Numbered from the stretch's first letter, positions 26,492 to 35,284 are shown. The stretch: 64,000 bases of DNA from Albidovulum denitrificans (GCF_002973535.1 NZ_PVEP01000001.1:1054001-1118000), one strand, 5' to 3'. Made by a program: numbers and translations. The notes: generated from the sequence alone by a model not told the origin.

Positions 26492-27579
26492 GGCGCGCCC
26501 TCCTTCAGGTCGGCGACGATGCCGGGGCGGATCACGCCGCCGACAGCGGGGATCGACCGGCCCTGCCCCAACACGGTGGTCAGCGCGTCATAGCGCCCGC
26601 CGGAGGCGAGCGGCGGCAGGTCGGGATCGGTCGCGAGGAAGGAAAAGACGAAGCCGTCGTAATATTCCAGCGTCGTGCGGCCATGGCTGGCCTCGAAATC
26701 GAGGGTATCGACGGCGATCCCCCTGGCGGCCAGCGCGTCGAGCCGTGCCGCCATCCGGTCCACCGCAGGCGCGATGGTGGGCATGTCGCGGGCAAGGCCG
26801 GTCAGGTGTGCCAGCGCCGCGGTGCAGGTTCCGGTATAGGTCAGCAGATCCTCAAGCCGCGCGACCTCTTCGGCAGAGATCGGGGCGCTTTCGGCATCCT
26901 CTTGCAGGGCGGCAAGCCGGGTGGCGATTTCGGCATCCGAGCGCAGGCCGATCATCGGGCTTTGGGTCAGCGTGTCGCCCGAGGCCAGCGCGGCCAGAAG
27001 CCGGGCGCGACTTTCCGGCACCGCCGCCCGCCCGCCGAAACGGTCGAGAAGCTGGGTGAAGCGGCGGGGCCGCCAGATGTGGCGCAGAAGTGCTGCCTTG
27101 CGGCTTTCCAGCGTCTTCAGCCCGCGCACCGCCGCCGTCAGGATGGCAAGATCGCCGGTCACCGCGCGCAGGTTCAGGGGCGCGAGAAGGCTCGCGAAAA
27201 GCGCAAAGACCTCGGCATCGGCGGCAACCGGGTCAGCGCGGTCGAAAACCTCATACCCCACCTGGAAATATTCGCTTTTCCGGGCGCTCAGATGTTCCTG
27301 CTTGCGAAAGACCTCACCCATATAGCAATAGCGCGCGGGTTCCGCGCCGCCGTCCATGTGCATCTGCACGACCGGCACGGTGAAGTCGGGCCGCAGCATC
27401 ATCTCGCCCCGGATCGGGTCGTTGGTGACATAGGCGCGGGCGCGGATGTCTTCGCCGTAAAGGTCCAGCAGCACCTCGGCCGGTTGCAGGATGTCGGCCT
27501 CGACCACGGCCGCGCCCGCGCCCTGGAAGGCGGCCATGAGGCGATCCGCCTCGGCCCGCGCGTCGGCCTTCAGCGCCAT
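26485..27579 (-). CDS. hisZ: ATP phosphoribosyltransferase regulatory subunit
   Basis: A 364-residue HisRS-like protein that forms a hetero-octamer with HisG and gives histidine feedback control. Class II synthetase motifs remain (LRPDFTVPVVQMHMD, YCYMGEVFRK), but the anticodon-binding domain is missing. It starts directly after the hisS stop and overlaps hisG. This arrangement is common in alphaproteobacteria. Confidence 0.93.
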   Translation of the reverse strand: MALKADARAEADRLMAAFQGAGAAVVEADILQPAEVLLDLYGEDIRARAYVTNDPIRGEMMLRPDFTVPVVQMHMDGGAEPARYCYMGEVFRKQEHLSARKSEYFQVGYEVFDRADPVAADAEVFALFASLLAPLNLRAVTGDLAILTAAVRGLKTLESRKAALLRHIWRPRRFTQLLDRFGGRAAVPESRARLLAALASGDTLTQSPMIGLRSDAEIATRLAALQEDAESAPISAEEVARLEDLLTYTGTCTAALAHLTGLARDMPTIAPAVDRMAARLDALAARGIAVDTLDFEASHGRTTLEYYDGFVFSFLATDPDLPPLASGGRYDALTTVLGQGRSIPAVGGVIRPGIVADLKEGAPC

Positions 27580-29136
27580 TCAGCCCGCCCCCAGAAGGCG
27601 CCTGACCTCGGCCACGAGGTTTTCGCGCGGCACCTCGGTCTGGGCGGGCTGGCTTTTCCATTCCTCGTGGCTGGCCTCGGCGGCGATCTTCGCGCCAAGA
27701 AACAGGTCCTTGATCTGGACGACACCCTTCGCGGCCTCGTCCCCACCCTGGATCACGGCAACGGGGGAATTGCGCTTGTCGGCATACTTCAACTGGTTGC
27801 CGAAGTTCTTTGGATTTCCAAGATAAACTTCCGCCCGGATACCGGCGCGGCGAAGCTCGGCCGCCATCTTTTGATAGTCGGCCATGCGGTCGCGGTCCAT
27901 CACCGTCACGACGACCGGACCGCGCGTGTCGGCCTGCATCCGGCCCTTGGCGCGCAGCGCGGCCAGCAGCCGGTCGACGCCGATGGAGACGCCGGTGGCA
28001 GGCACCGACTGGCCGGTGAAACGCTTGACGAGATCGTCGTAGCGCCCGCCCCCGGCGACAGAGCCGAACTGACGCGGACGGCCCTTTTCGTCGAGGATTT
28101 CGAAGGTCAGTTCGGCCTCGAAGACCGGGCCGGTGTAGTAGCCGAGGCCACGGACGACGGAGGGGTCGATGACGATGCGGTCGGGGCCGTAGCCCTGGGC
28201 GGCGAGGAGGGAGGCAATGGTTTCGAGTTCTTGCACGCCTTCGGCGCCTACCCGAGAGGCGCCGACCAAGGACTTGAGGGCCTTAAGGACACCCGGAACT
28301 GGATTGATATGCCGAGAGAACACCTCCGAAGATGCGATCAAGCCCTGCTGGATCGACGTTGATTCACGAGTGAACTCGCCTGCCTTAAGGAAGCCCATGA
28401 TTGGTGCAATCTGCTCGTCACCAAGCCCCGCGCCCTTCGTGAAATCCCCGCTTTCGTCCTTCCGCCCTTCACCCAACAGCGCCCGCACCCCTTCCGGCCC
28501 CAGCCGGTCGAGTTTATCTATCGCCCGCAGAACGATCCCGCGCTCATGTTCGAACTTCTCGGGGTCGTTCGGATCAAGGATACCCGCGACCTCCATCACC
28601 CCATTCAGCACTTTCCGATTGTTCACCCGCACCACATAGTCCCCGCGGGGAATGCCGACCTCTTCCAGCGCGTCGGCCAGCATGGCGCAGATCTCGGCGT
28701 CCGCCGCGACCGACGCCGCGCCGACCGTGTCCGCATCGCATTGATAGAACTGGCGAAACCGCCCCGGTCCCGGCTTTTCGTTGCGCCAGACCGGCCCCAT
28801 GGCATAGCGCCGATAGGGCGTGGGCAGGTCGTTGCGGTATTGCGCGGCGACGCGGGCCAGGGGCGCGGTCAGGTCGTAGCGCAGCGCCAGCCAGTCGTCA
28901 TCCTCCTGCCAGGCAAAGACGCCCTCATTCGGGCGGTCGACGTCGGGCAGGAATTTCCCAAGCGCCTCAACGGTTTCCACGGCAGAGGTCTCAAGCGGGT
29001 CGAAGCCGTGGCGGTGATAGACCCCGGCGATCTTGTCGAGCATCGCCTTGCGTTCGGTGACATCTGCACCGAAATAGTCGCGAAAGCCCTTCGGCGTCTC
29101 GGCGCGCGGTTTTCTCGGACCCTTGTCCTTGGCCAT
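27580..29136 (-). CDS. hisS: Histidyl-tRNA synthetase
   Basis: A 518-residue class II synthetase. Motif 2 lies in [11 protein letters not shown] followed by [19 protein letters not shown]; the histidine-specific stretches [12 protein letters not shown] and GGGRYDDL follow; the C-terminal anticodon-binding domain starts near residue 400. It is longer than the E. coli enzyme (424 residues) because of inserts typical of the alphaproteobacterial form. A stretch around 28260-28440 has about 57% G+C, clearly below the rest of the gene, though the reading frame is intact. First gene of hisS-hisZ-hisG. Confidence 0.96.
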   Translation of the reverse strand: MAKDKGPRKPRAETPKGFRDYFGADVTERKAMLDKIAGVYHRHGFDPLETSAVETVEALGKFLPDVDRPNEGVFAWQEDDDWLALRYDLTAPLARVAAQYRNDLPTPYRRYAMGPVWRNEKPGPGRFRQFYQCDADTVGAASVAADAEICAMLADALEEVGIPRGDYVVRVNNRKVLNGVMEVAGILDPNDPEKFEHERGIVLRAIDKLDRLGPEGVRALLGEGRKDESGDFTKGAGLGDEQIAPIMGFLKAGEFTRESTSIQQGLIASSEVFSRHINPVPGVLKALKSLVGASRVGAEGVQELETIASLLAAQGYGPDRIVIDPSVVRGLGYYTGPVFEAELTFEILDEKGRPRQFGSVAGGGRYDDLVKRFTGQSVPATGVSIGVDRLLAALRAKGRMQADTRGPVVVTVMDRDRMADYQKMAAELRRAGIRAEVYLGNPKNFGNQLKYADKRNSPVAVIQGGDEAAKGVVQIKDLFLGAKIAAEASHEEWKSQPAQTEVPRENLVAEVRRLLGAG

Positions 29137-29278
29137 CGTTTCGACCCTTCACTTGCCATCGCGCGCGGGTGTAGCGGATGGGGATGCGGGGAACAAGCGG
29201 CAGCGTCGGTTCCGCGCAGGCCCCGCGTCGGCTATGCGTAGGGTATCAGTAGCGACAGGGCGCGAAAGGGGAGCGGCG

Positions 29279-29485
29279 ATGGAAGACCGGCTGAACCGGA
29301 CCGAGGAAGAGGTGGCGCATCTGCGCCGCGCGGTCGATGACCTGTCCGACATGGTCGCCCGCCAGACGCGGGAGATCGACCTGCTGACCCGCCGCGTCGC
29401 GATGCTTCTGGAACGCGCGGCAGAGGCCGAGGCCGAGGGCGGCGGAACGGTGCCGCTGGCCGATCAGAAACCGCCGCATTGGTGA
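29279..29485 (+). CDS. slyX: SlyX-like coiled-coil protein
   Basis: A 68-residue protein starting at ATG 29279 after the RBS gaaaggggag. Heptad-like helix in residues 1-50 (EEEVAHLRRAVDDLSDMVAR), then an acidic linker and the SlyX-typical end PPHW. The family is widespread and of unknown function. It is divergent from hisS and convergent with the thioesterase gene. Confidence 0.82.
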   Translation: MEDRLNRTEEEVAHLRRAVDDLSDMVARQTREIDLLTRRVAMLLERAAEAEAEGGGTVPLADQKPPHW

Positions 29486-29519
29486 GGGGACGGGGGGGAG
29501 CTTGCCGGGCGCGCCCCCC

Positions 29520-29921
29520 TCAATGCACCGCCGGACCAAGCTTCAACCGCAACTCCGGCGGGACGCGCGCCGCGTGGCCGGTGTCGGTCAGGCAGACCAG
29601 CGTCACATGCGCCTGAAACAGCATCTCGCCCCCGCGCAGGACGCTTTGGTCAAGCACGATCCGCGCGCCGGTGACGGCTTCGGGACGTGTGACCACGGTC
29701 AGCTCATCGTCGAATTTCGCGGGCCGCAGGTAATCCGCCTCGACCCGGCGGACGGCGAAGACGATGCCCTCTTCCGCCTTCAGGCGCCCCTGGTCGATGC
29801 CCAGCCCGCGCACCCATTCGGTCCGCGCGCGTTCGATGAATTTCAGGTAGTTGGCGTAATAGACGATCCCGGCAAGGTCGGTATCCTCGTAATAGACGCG
29901 GATCGGAAAATCGTGCTGCAT
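29520..29921 (-). CDS. ybgC: Acyl-CoA thioesterase, YbgC/4HBT family
   Basis: The start at 29921 gives 133 residues; a longer frame to 30011 would run into the repeat element. The hot-dog fold active site is EDTDLAGIVYYANYLKFIER, with the catalytic Asp of the 4-hydroxybenzoyl-CoA thioesterase family. YbgC is usually the first gene of tol-pal and often follows ruvCAB; here it stands alone, with no tolQ next to it, downstream of the bactofilin region. Confidence 0.88.
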   Translation of the reverse strand: MQHDFPIRVYYEDTDLAGIVYYANYLKFIERARTEWVRGLGIDQGRLKAEEGIVFAVRRVEADYLRPAKFDDELTVVTRPEAVTGARIVLDQSVLRGGEMLFQAHVTLVCLTDTGHAARVPPELRLKLGPAVH

Positions 29922-29951
29922 CGCCCTGCCCCCTGCTCTCGCCGCGACCCG

Positions 29952-30039
29952 AAAGCGTTTCGGGTTTACGTTGAGAAAGTAAGTATCAGAATTCGAACGA
30001 AATAAGTTCAAATTCTGAGTCAGTGCAAACCCGAAATGC
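29952..30039 (-). repeat. 88-bp dispersed palindromic repeat, copy B (inverted to copy A)
   Basis: This is the reverse complement of 8681-8768 with 8 mismatches. Internal symmetry is strong: the ends pair (GCGTTTCGGGTTT with AAACCCGAAATGC), and the core pairs TCAGAATTCGAAC with GTTCAAATTCTGA around a 7-base loop. It lies in the 258-bp gap between the divergent ybgC and bactofilin genes. The two copies bracket 21 kb of sequence. Confidence 0.93.
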
Positions 30040-30179
30040 TATAGACGCGGGCCGTGACAGAGACAAGAAGGCCGCAGCGTGGGCCTTTTCCCGCCCATCG
30101 GCCAAAGTCCGCTTGTCCCGGCGCGGCCCTGTCGTGTAGCGAGAGGGAAACGAAGCACAACGCGAAGGCGGAAGCGAGC

Positions 30180-30491
30180 ATGACGAAATCGGTCATCGAG
30201 GAAGACCTCATCATCGAGGGCAACATCGCGTCCAAGGACGGCGATATCGAGGTCAAGGGTCAGGTCAAGGGCGATGTGACGGGCGAGAACGTCTCGGTCC
30301 ACACCCATGGCAACGTGACCGGCGCGATCAAGGCGACCTCGGTCCGCGTTCAGGGCCGCCACACCGGCCAGATCGAATGCACCGAACTGGCGCTGGAAAA
30401 GAACGCCGAGGTGAAGGCCGACGTGAAGGCCCAGACGCTGTCCTCGGAAAAGGGCGCGCGGCTGGTCGGCAAGGTGCAGATCACCGGCTGA
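30180..30491 (+). CDS. Bactofilin / polymer-forming cytoskeletal protein
   Basis: A 103-residue protein starting at ATG 30180. Nearly all of it is the bactofilin beta-helix: SVIEEDLIIEGNIASKDGDI, then repeats ending in KGDVTGENVSV, TGAIKATSVRV, TGQIECTEL and ADVKAQTL. Bactofilins polymerise without nucleotide and form local membrane-associated scaffolds for cell shape or cell wall enzymes. No peptidase M23 partner lies beside it, which is often seen in other species. The upstream frame from 30054 is not convincing as coding. Confidence 0.9.
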   Translation: MTKSVIEEDLIIEGNIASKDGDIEVKGQVKGDVTGENVSVHTHGNVTGAIKATSVRVQGRHTGQIECTELALEKNAEVKADVKAQTLSSEKGARLVGKVQITG

Positions 30492-30516
30492 CCCCTTCGG
30501 GGCTGCCTTTCAGCGA

Positions 30517-31137
30517 TCAGGCCGCGCCAAGGCGCGCGGCCAGACGCAGCGCGTGGCTTGGGTCATGCGCGACGACCGGCATGACCGGATCGTAGGCAGC
30601 GCGGATCAGCGTGCCGATCTCCGGCCTCAGGATCACCGCCTCACCCGCCCGCGCAAGGGGCGAGCGGTCGCGGAAGGCGCGGTCGGACCAAAGCAGGATC
30701 ACCTGCGCCGCAAGGCTGAGCGCGATGGTCTCGGCCGGCAGGTCCGACAGGCTTTCATCCATGCGGATGAAGACGAAACAGGCCCGGATCGCGCCCGTCT
30801 CCTCAAACCGGAAATGGCGGTACTGGGTGGCGTCCTCGGCCGCAAGGCGCGCCGTCAGACCGTCCAGCCCCTCGACCAGCCGGCCCAGATCGGGGACGGC
30901 GTTCAACTCTTCCCAGTCGCGGAAGAAGAAGATCATCAGGTTTGCGCCCTGCTCGGGGTCGGTCTCCTCCATCGGGTGTCCGGCAAGGCCGGTGATCGCC
31001 CGAAGCGCGCCTTTCAGGGTGGACAGCGTCGCATCCTCGACCCCGAAGACCACCGGCACGATGGGCCGCGTCCAGCGGGCGAAAAGGTAATCACCTTCCG
31101 AACGGGTAAAAAGCGCGGCGATCTCCTCGGGCGTCAT
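30517..31137 (-). CDS. Conserved hypothetical soluble protein
   Basis: I do not recognise a family. The start at 31137 has a good RBS (ggagg, 9 bases before), giving 206 residues; upstream starts at 31173 and 31197 are weaker. No signal peptide, membrane helix or cysteine pair is present. Notable stretches are RWTRPIVPVVFGVEDATLST, NLMIFFFRDWEELNAV and RHFRFEETGAIRACFVFIRM, so it looks like a folded alpha/beta protein. It follows ruvB by 69 bases in the same direction and may share its transcript. Confidence 0.75.
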   Translation of the reverse strand: MTPEEIAALFTRSEGDYLFARWTRPIVPVVFGVEDATLSTLKGALRAITGLAGHPMEETDPEQGANLMIFFFRDWEELNAVPDLGRLVEGLDGLTARLAAEDATQYRHFRFEETGAIRACFVFIRMDESLSDLPAETIALSLAAQVILLWSDRAFRDRSPLARAGEAVILRPEIGTLIRAAYDPVMPVVAHDPSHALRLAARLGAA

Positions 31138-31206
31138 CGGGGGCGGTCCTCCGGTCGGTTGCGCCCTGGGCATAATGGCTTTGGCCCCGCGCCTCAACCC
31201 GCCGGG

Positions 31207-32238
31207 TCAGCCGTCGCCGAAAAGGTCCGACTGCCCCGCCGCCCTTGGCTGCGGCAGGCCCAGATGCGCCCAGGCCTTCTGCGCCAGCATCCGCCCGCGC
31301 GGCGTGCGCTGGATCAGGCCCTGCTGAAGCAGATAGGGTTCGATCACCTCTTCGATGGCATCGCGGCTTTCCGACAGCGCCGCCGCGATCGTCTCCACCC
31401 CCACCGGGCCGCCGCCGTAATTCTCGGCGATCAGGCTCAGGTAGCGCCGGTCCGCCCCGTCAAGGCCAAGGTGATCGACGCCGAGCCGCGTCAGCGCGCT
31501 GTCGGCAATCGCCCGGTCCAGCCGCCCGTTGCCCTCGACCAGCGCGAAATCCACGACCCGGCGCAGAAGCCGCCCGGCGATCCGGGGCGTCCCCCGCGCC
31601 CGCCGGGCAATTTCCAGCGTGCCTTCGGGGTCGGCGCTGATCCCCATCATCCGCGCGCCGCGGGCGACGATCCGGTCCAGTTCCGCCACGGTGTAGAATT
31701 GCAGCCGCGTCGGGATGCCGAACCGGTCACGAAGCGGCGTGGTCAGAAGGCCAAGGCGTGTCGTCGCGCCGACCAGCGTGAAGGGCTGCAACTCGATCCT
31801 GACGGTACGGGCGGCGGGGCCTTCGCCGATCACCAGATCAAGCTCGAAATCCTCCATCGCCGGGTAAAGCACCTCTTCGACGGCAGGATTGAGGCGGTGG
31901 ATCTCGTCGATGAACAGCACATCGCGCGCCTCAAGGTTGGTCAGGATCGCCGCCAGATCGCCTGCGCGGGCAAGAACCGGGCCGGACGTCATGCGAAAGT
32001 TGACGCCCAACTCCTTCGACATGATCTGCGCCAGCGTGGTCTTGCCCAGACCGGGCGGGCCGTGAAACAGCGTGTGATCCATCGCCTCGCCCCGCCTGCG
32101 GGCGCTTTCGATGAAGACACGCAGGTTGGCGCGCGCCTCCTCCTGCCCGACGAAATCGGTCAGCGCCTGGGGCCGCAGGCTGCGGTCCGCATCCTCGGGC
32201 TGCGGCGCGGGGCGCAGGGTGGGATCGGGGGTGGTCAT
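31207..32238 (-). CDS. ruvB: Holliday junction branch migration helicase RuvB
   Basis: A 343-residue AAA+ motor that drives Holliday junction branch migration with RuvA. Walker [13 protein letters not shown], Walker [12 protein letters not shown] and sensor 1 GATTRLG are visible, followed by the C-terminal winged helix. Its start overlaps the end of the upstream GIY-YIG gene by 4 bases (ATGA), so translation is coupled to that gene rather than to ruvA. Confidence 0.97.
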   Translation of the reverse strand: MTTPDPTLRPAPQPEDADRSLRPQALTDFVGQEEARANLRVFIESARRRGEAMDHTLFHGPPGLGKTTLAQIMSKELGVNFRMTSGPVLARAGDLAAILTNLEARDVLFIDEIHRLNPAVEEVLYPAMEDFELDLVIGEGPAARTVRIELQPFTLVGATTRLGLLTTPLRDRFGIPTRLQFYTVAELDRIVARGARMMGISADPEGTLEIARRARGTPRIAGRLLRRVVDFALVEGNGRLDRAIADSALTRLGVDHLGLDGADRRYLSLIAENYGGGPVGVETIAAALSESRDAIEEVIEPYLLQQGLIQRTPRGRMLAQKAWAHLGLPQPRAAGQSDLFGDG

Positions 32239-33116
32239 TGTCGATTCAACCCGAATTCAATCGTATGAAGCCGTTTCTTCCACTGGGTTTCGCGCGCAAC
32301 GACATCTTCCATGCTCGTATCCGGCCCTAATCTCTCCAGCAGCGAAAAGCGCAAGGCGGACGTCTTGCGATGCCCCAGTTCCGCCGTCACGCCCTGTTCG
32401 CCCGAAACATGCGCCCGCCAGCGACCATAGATATTCGCTTCGCCATAGGCCGATCCGACATATCTGCCGCCATCGGTCTCGTCGAGGATAAGGTATATCC
32501 CGCGCCATTCGGAAAGCCGCGCGCGCCACGATGCAGGCAAAAGCCTGACCTCGGCAGCGCTCAAGACCAGATCGCGCCAATCGGGAACCGGTGCGGAAAA
32601 AACCGGTTCTGGAAGCAGGGCAAATATCTCGGCGTCCAACCGTTCGGCGAGCCGTGTATAGGTGCGCCCCGGCGGTGATTTGATCACCAGTCGCCCGCGC
32701 AAATCGCTCAGTTCAGGACACAGGCGGAACACGAACCGATACTGCTCCTGTCGTTCGGCGATATGCCGTGTCGGCGCGGTATCGACGGCCCCGTAATCCC
32801 GCTCAAGCTCGACAAAGCGGGGGTCGGAATAAAGCTCTGCGGTCGGAACAAGCTCCGCCGCGATCTTGCGGTAAAGGCCCGCGAACACCAAAGTCCCCGA
32901 TCCGTTTGGCACGAAGCTGGCGGCATGGTCCCTGCGGCGAAGCGTCGAGGTCGCGCTGTCGGAATGAACAGACTGGTAGGCATCGAACAGGTCGGGCCGG
33001 TTTTCGACGAGCCAGGGCAAGACCTGCCGGAAGCGCGGCAGGTTGGTCTTGTGCAAGATGATCGCCACCGTCTCGGGCGCGACCCCGGCCTCCGACAATG
33101 CCGAGTTGAACAGCAT
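32235..33116 (-). CDS. GIY-YIG nuclease domain protein embedded between ruvA and ruvB
   Basis: A 293-residue two-domain protein. The C-terminal domain is a GIY-YIG nuclease: GIYLI at 206-210, YVGSAYG at 219-225, the catalytic Arg in GRWRAH (R232) and the catalytic Glu in RETQWKK (E276). The N-terminal 170 residues ([31 protein letters not shown]) form a domain I cannot name; similar proteins occur in bacteria as stand-alone GIY-YIG nucleases. It starts 3 bases after the ruvA stop and overlaps ruvB by 4 bases. Its G+C is visibly lower (about 60%) than that of ruvA and ruvB. All key residues are intact. The target is unknown. Confidence 0.85.
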   Translation of the reverse strand: MLFNSALSEAGVAPETVAIILHKTNLPRFRQVLPWLVENRPDLFDAYQSVHSDSATSTLRRRDHAASFVPNGSGTLVFAGLYRKIAAELVPTAELYSDPRFVELERDYGAVDTAPTRHIAERQEQYRFVFRLCPELSDLRGRLVIKSPPGRTYTRLAERLDAEIFALLPEPVFSAPVPDWRDLVLSAAEVRLLPASWRARLSEWRGIYLILDETDGGRYVGSAYGEANIYGRWRAHVSGEQGVTAELGHRKTSALRFSLLERLGPDTSMEDVVARETQWKKRLHTIEFGLNRQ

Positions 33117-33119
33117 CCC

Positions 33120-33788
33120 CTACCCCTTCGGCGCCAGAAGTTTCAGCGCCGCGCGGATCAGCGCCGGGGCTTCGGCGCCCTCATTGGCGCCTGCGGCCTC
33201 GGCGACGGCGGCGGCGGCCTCGCCCTGACCGTAGCCGAGGTTGAGAAGTGCGGAAAGCGCGTCGGCGGTGGCGGAGGCAGAGGCGGAGACCGTCGCGGCG
33301 GGGCGTCTGGCGGGTTTCGCGGCGGGTTCGATCACCTCATCCCCCGCCGCGACATCGACCGTCAGCGCGCCGCCAAGGGCCATGACCGAAGGCGCCTTGT
33401 CCTTCAGCTCCATCACCACCCGCTGCGCGAGCTTCGGCCCCACGCCCTGCGCCGCCTTGATCGCCGACCAGTCGCCGAGCGCGATCGCCCGGCCGACCCC
33501 TTCGGCGCCGAGCGTACCAAGGATCGCCATCGACGCCTTGGCGCCGACGCCCTGCACCGACATCAACAGCCGATGCCATTCCTTTTCCAGCAGCGTCGGA
33601 AAGCCGAAAAGCTGCAACAGGTCCTCCCGCACCAGCAGGTCGGTATAAAGCGCCACGGCCTCGCCCACCGGCGGCAGCGCGGCGGCGGTGCGTTGGGAGA
33701 CGTGGACGATATAGCCCACGCCGCGCACGTCGATCAGGACGTGATCCATGGCGCGGTGCAGGATGACCCCGGCGATGCGGCCGATCAT
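33120..33788 (-). CDS. ruvA: Holliday junction DNA-binding protein RuvA
   Basis: A 222-residue protein with an N-terminal OB domain ([14 protein letters not shown]), helix-hairpin-helix motifs ([22 protein letters not shown]) and the C-terminal RuvB-binding domain ([19 protein letters not shown]). It is longer than E. coli RuvA (203 residues) because of an Ala/Arg-rich linker near residues 145-170. It forms a tetramer on the four-way junction. Its start overlaps the end of ruvC by 4 bases. Confidence 0.96.
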   Translation of the reverse strand: MIGRIAGVILHRAMDHVLIDVRGVGYIVHVSQRTAAALPPVGEAVALYTDLLVREDLLQLFGFPTLLEKEWHRLLMSVQGVGAKASMAILGTLGAEGVGRAIALGDWSAIKAAQGVGPKLAQRVVMELKDKAPSVMALGGALTVDVAAGDEVIEPAAKPARRPAATVSASASATADALSALLNLGYGQGEAAAAVAEAAGANEGAEAPALIRAALKLLAPKG

Positions 33789-34288
33789 GCGGCCCCCTTC
33801 AGCGCGGCGGCCAGACGGCCCGCGCTTTGCAGGTGATGGGCGTGGCAGATGGCGATGGCCAGCGCGTCGGCCGCATCCGGCCCGTCAAGCTGAACACCGG
33901 GAAGCTGGTGGCGGACCATATGCGCGATCTGCGTCTTGTCGGCATGGCCAACGCCGACCACGGCCTTCTTGACCGCGTTCGGGGCGTATTCGCCAACGGC
34001 CAGCCCGGCCTGCGCGGCGGCCAGCACCGCGACACCCCGCGCCTGCCCCAGTTTCAGCGTGCCTGCGCCGTCGCGGTTGACAAAGGTCTGCTCCACCGCC
34101 GCCGCGTCGGGGCTGTGAGCGGCCAAAACCTCTCCCAGACCGGCGAAAAGCGTCAGGAGCCGCGCGGCAAGATCGCTGCCTTCGGTGCGGATGGTGCCGT
34201 TTGCGACATGGCTGAGTCGCGATCCCGCGACCTCGATCACACCCCAGCCAAGGCATCGGAGGCCCGGATCAATTCCCAAAACGCGCAT
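33785..34288 (-). CDS. ruvC: Holliday junction resolvase RuvC
   Basis: A 167-residue resolvase starting at ATG 34288. The four acidic active-site residues are D7 (GIDPG), E66 (VEQTF), D138 and D141 (GPDAADALA). It cuts Holliday junctions symmetrically in concert with RuvAB. It heads the unusual operon ruvC-ruvA-GIY-YIG-ruvB. Confidence 0.96.
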   Translation of the reverse strand: MRVLGIDPGLRCLGWGVIEVAGSRLSHVANGTIRTEGSDLAARLLTLFAGLGEVLAAHSPDAAAVEQTFVNRDGAGTLKLGQARGVAVLAAAQAGLAVGEYAPNAVKKAVVGVGHADKTQIAHMVRHQLPGVQLDGPDAADALAIAICHAHHLQSAGRLAAALKGAA

Positions 34289-34606
34289 CTGCTCCCTCAA
34301 TCTGTTGCTTTTTTCCCACGACTAGCACGAAAAGAGAACATCCGAAAGGCGGAAAGCGGCGGTGGGATTGTTGCCGATGACGCGACATCGGCGGTCGAAA
34401 TTCGCCTTCGCAGGTGCAGAAAACGACATTTTTCGCATCCGCAGAAACGGTTTTATGACAGTGACTTAACGGAAGACCGACCCATGCAGCAATTGCATGA
34501 CGGCCCTGCATCGGCGTGGCTTGTGGCAACGGGGCGGCGGTTCTATCTGACGCCTCGAAAGCAGGGCGCACAGAAAACAGGCGCCTTGAAAACTGAGGAA
34601 ACGGAA
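34289..34606. other. Gene-free 318-bp region between divergent ruvC and DUF1127 genes
   Basis: Both promoters should lie here. It holds a LexA-like site on the ruvC side (34325-34339) and, nearer the DUF1127 gene, a perfect inverted repeat CATGCA-N5-TGCATG at 34483-34499. An ATG at 34484 opens a frame that runs into the DUF1127 gene and has a modest RBS (ggaag), so a longer product or a leader peptide is possible but not favoured. I see no other gene or RNA in it. Confidence 0.6.
34325..34339 (-). promoter_or_regulatory. Possible LexA box upstream of ruvC
   Basis: Read on the ruvC strand the site is GTTC-N7-GTGC, one mismatch from the alphaproteobacterial LexA consensus GTTC-N7-GTTC. It lies 37-51 bases before the ruvC start, beside a possible -10 element (TGCTAGT). 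SOS control of ruv genes is known in other bacteria. It is a pattern match only. Confidence 0.35.
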
Positions 34607-34795
34607 ATGTCTGTCTATACCACGAACCGCACCGCGCAACACCACATGGGTGGCTTCTTTGGCACCATGGTTTCGGCCTTCGCCGCCTGGAACGACGCCC
34701 GCGTCACCCGCAACGCCCTGTCGCGTCTGACCGACCGCGAGCTGGACGATATCGGCCTGACCCGCGCTGACATCGACACGATCGCGACCCGCTGA
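34607..34795 (+). CDS. DUF1127 micro-protein
   Basis: A 62-residue protein with RBS gaggaaacgg. It contains the DUF1127 signature NALSRLTDRELDDIGLTRADI. DUF1127 proteins are small and Arg-rich; in alphaproteobacteria some take part in RNA turnover and stress adaptation (for example CcaF1 in Rhodobacter sphaeroides). The gene is followed by a series of stem-loops and a strong terminator, so it gives a short transcript. Confidence 0.88.
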   Translation: MSVYTTNRTAQHHMGGFFGTMVSAFAAWNDARVTRNALSRLTDRELDDIGLTRADIDTIATR

Positions 34796-34848
34796 GGTCG
34801 GAACCATCCGACGGCGCCCTTGGGGGCGCCGGGACGCGCGATCGCGCC

Positions 34849-34882
34849 AAAGGCCGTGACAGCAGATGCTGTCACGGCCTTT
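34849..34882. terminator. Strong bidirectional terminator
   Basis: AAAGGCCGTGACAGC and GCTGTCACGGCCTTT form a perfect 15-bp stem with a 4-base loop (AGAT). The T-rich tail CTCGTTTC follows on the plus strand, and an A-run precedes, so it can end both the DUF1127 transcript and the convergent gene at 34934-35284. Three smaller stem-loops precede it at 34798-34811, 34812-34831 and 34836-34847. Confidence 0.75.
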
Positions 34883-34933
34883 CTCGTTTCAGAAAAGCCC
34901 GATGACCGGCCCGGGCCGGGCCGGTCCGGGAAA

Positions 34934-35284
34934 TCAGTTCAGGATGTCGCGGATCTTGCCGGAAATCGCCAGCGTCAGCGGATCGGCCTGAAGCACATAG
35001 GCCCCGGCCTTTTCCACCGCCGTCCCCTCGCCCAGCGCGGCCACACGTTTCTCATAAAGATCGGCGCCGATGGTCGCATGGACCGTGGATTTCAGCGCCA
35101 CGACCGACATGGCGACCACCACCAGCGGCCCCAGAATGCCCACGCGGCGCGTCCTGCGGCGACGGCGGGCGTTGTAGAAGGACATGCCCAGCGTGCCTTC
35201 GGCCTCAAACCCGCCACCGGCCTGATGGATGCTGTCGATGCGGCCAAGTCGGCCGTAGAAGTTCTGCAAATTGCGATCGACCAT
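34934..35284 (-). CDS. Conserved hypothetical single-span membrane protein
   Basis: A 116-residue protein. A polar N-terminus and a basic stretch (NARRRRRTRRVG, about residues 38-49) precede one membrane helix (ILGPLVVVAMSVVALKSTV), followed by an alpha-helical, likely periplasmic domain. The positive-inside rule puts the N-terminus in the cytoplasm. No motif of known function. It is convergent with the DUF1127 gene and downstream of prmA in the same direction. Confidence 0.7.
   Translation of the reverse strand: MVDRNLQNFYGRLGRIDSIHQAGGGFEAEGTLGMSFYNARRRRRTRRVGILGPLVVVAMSVVALKSTVHATIGADLYEKRVAALGEGTAVEKAGAYVLQADPLTLAISGKIRDILN

Noticed and set aside
34484-34795. Longer DUF1127 protein starting at ATG 34484
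   Set aside because: DUF1127 proteins are about 50-70 residues, the RBS at 34607 is much better and the extension has no family similarity.
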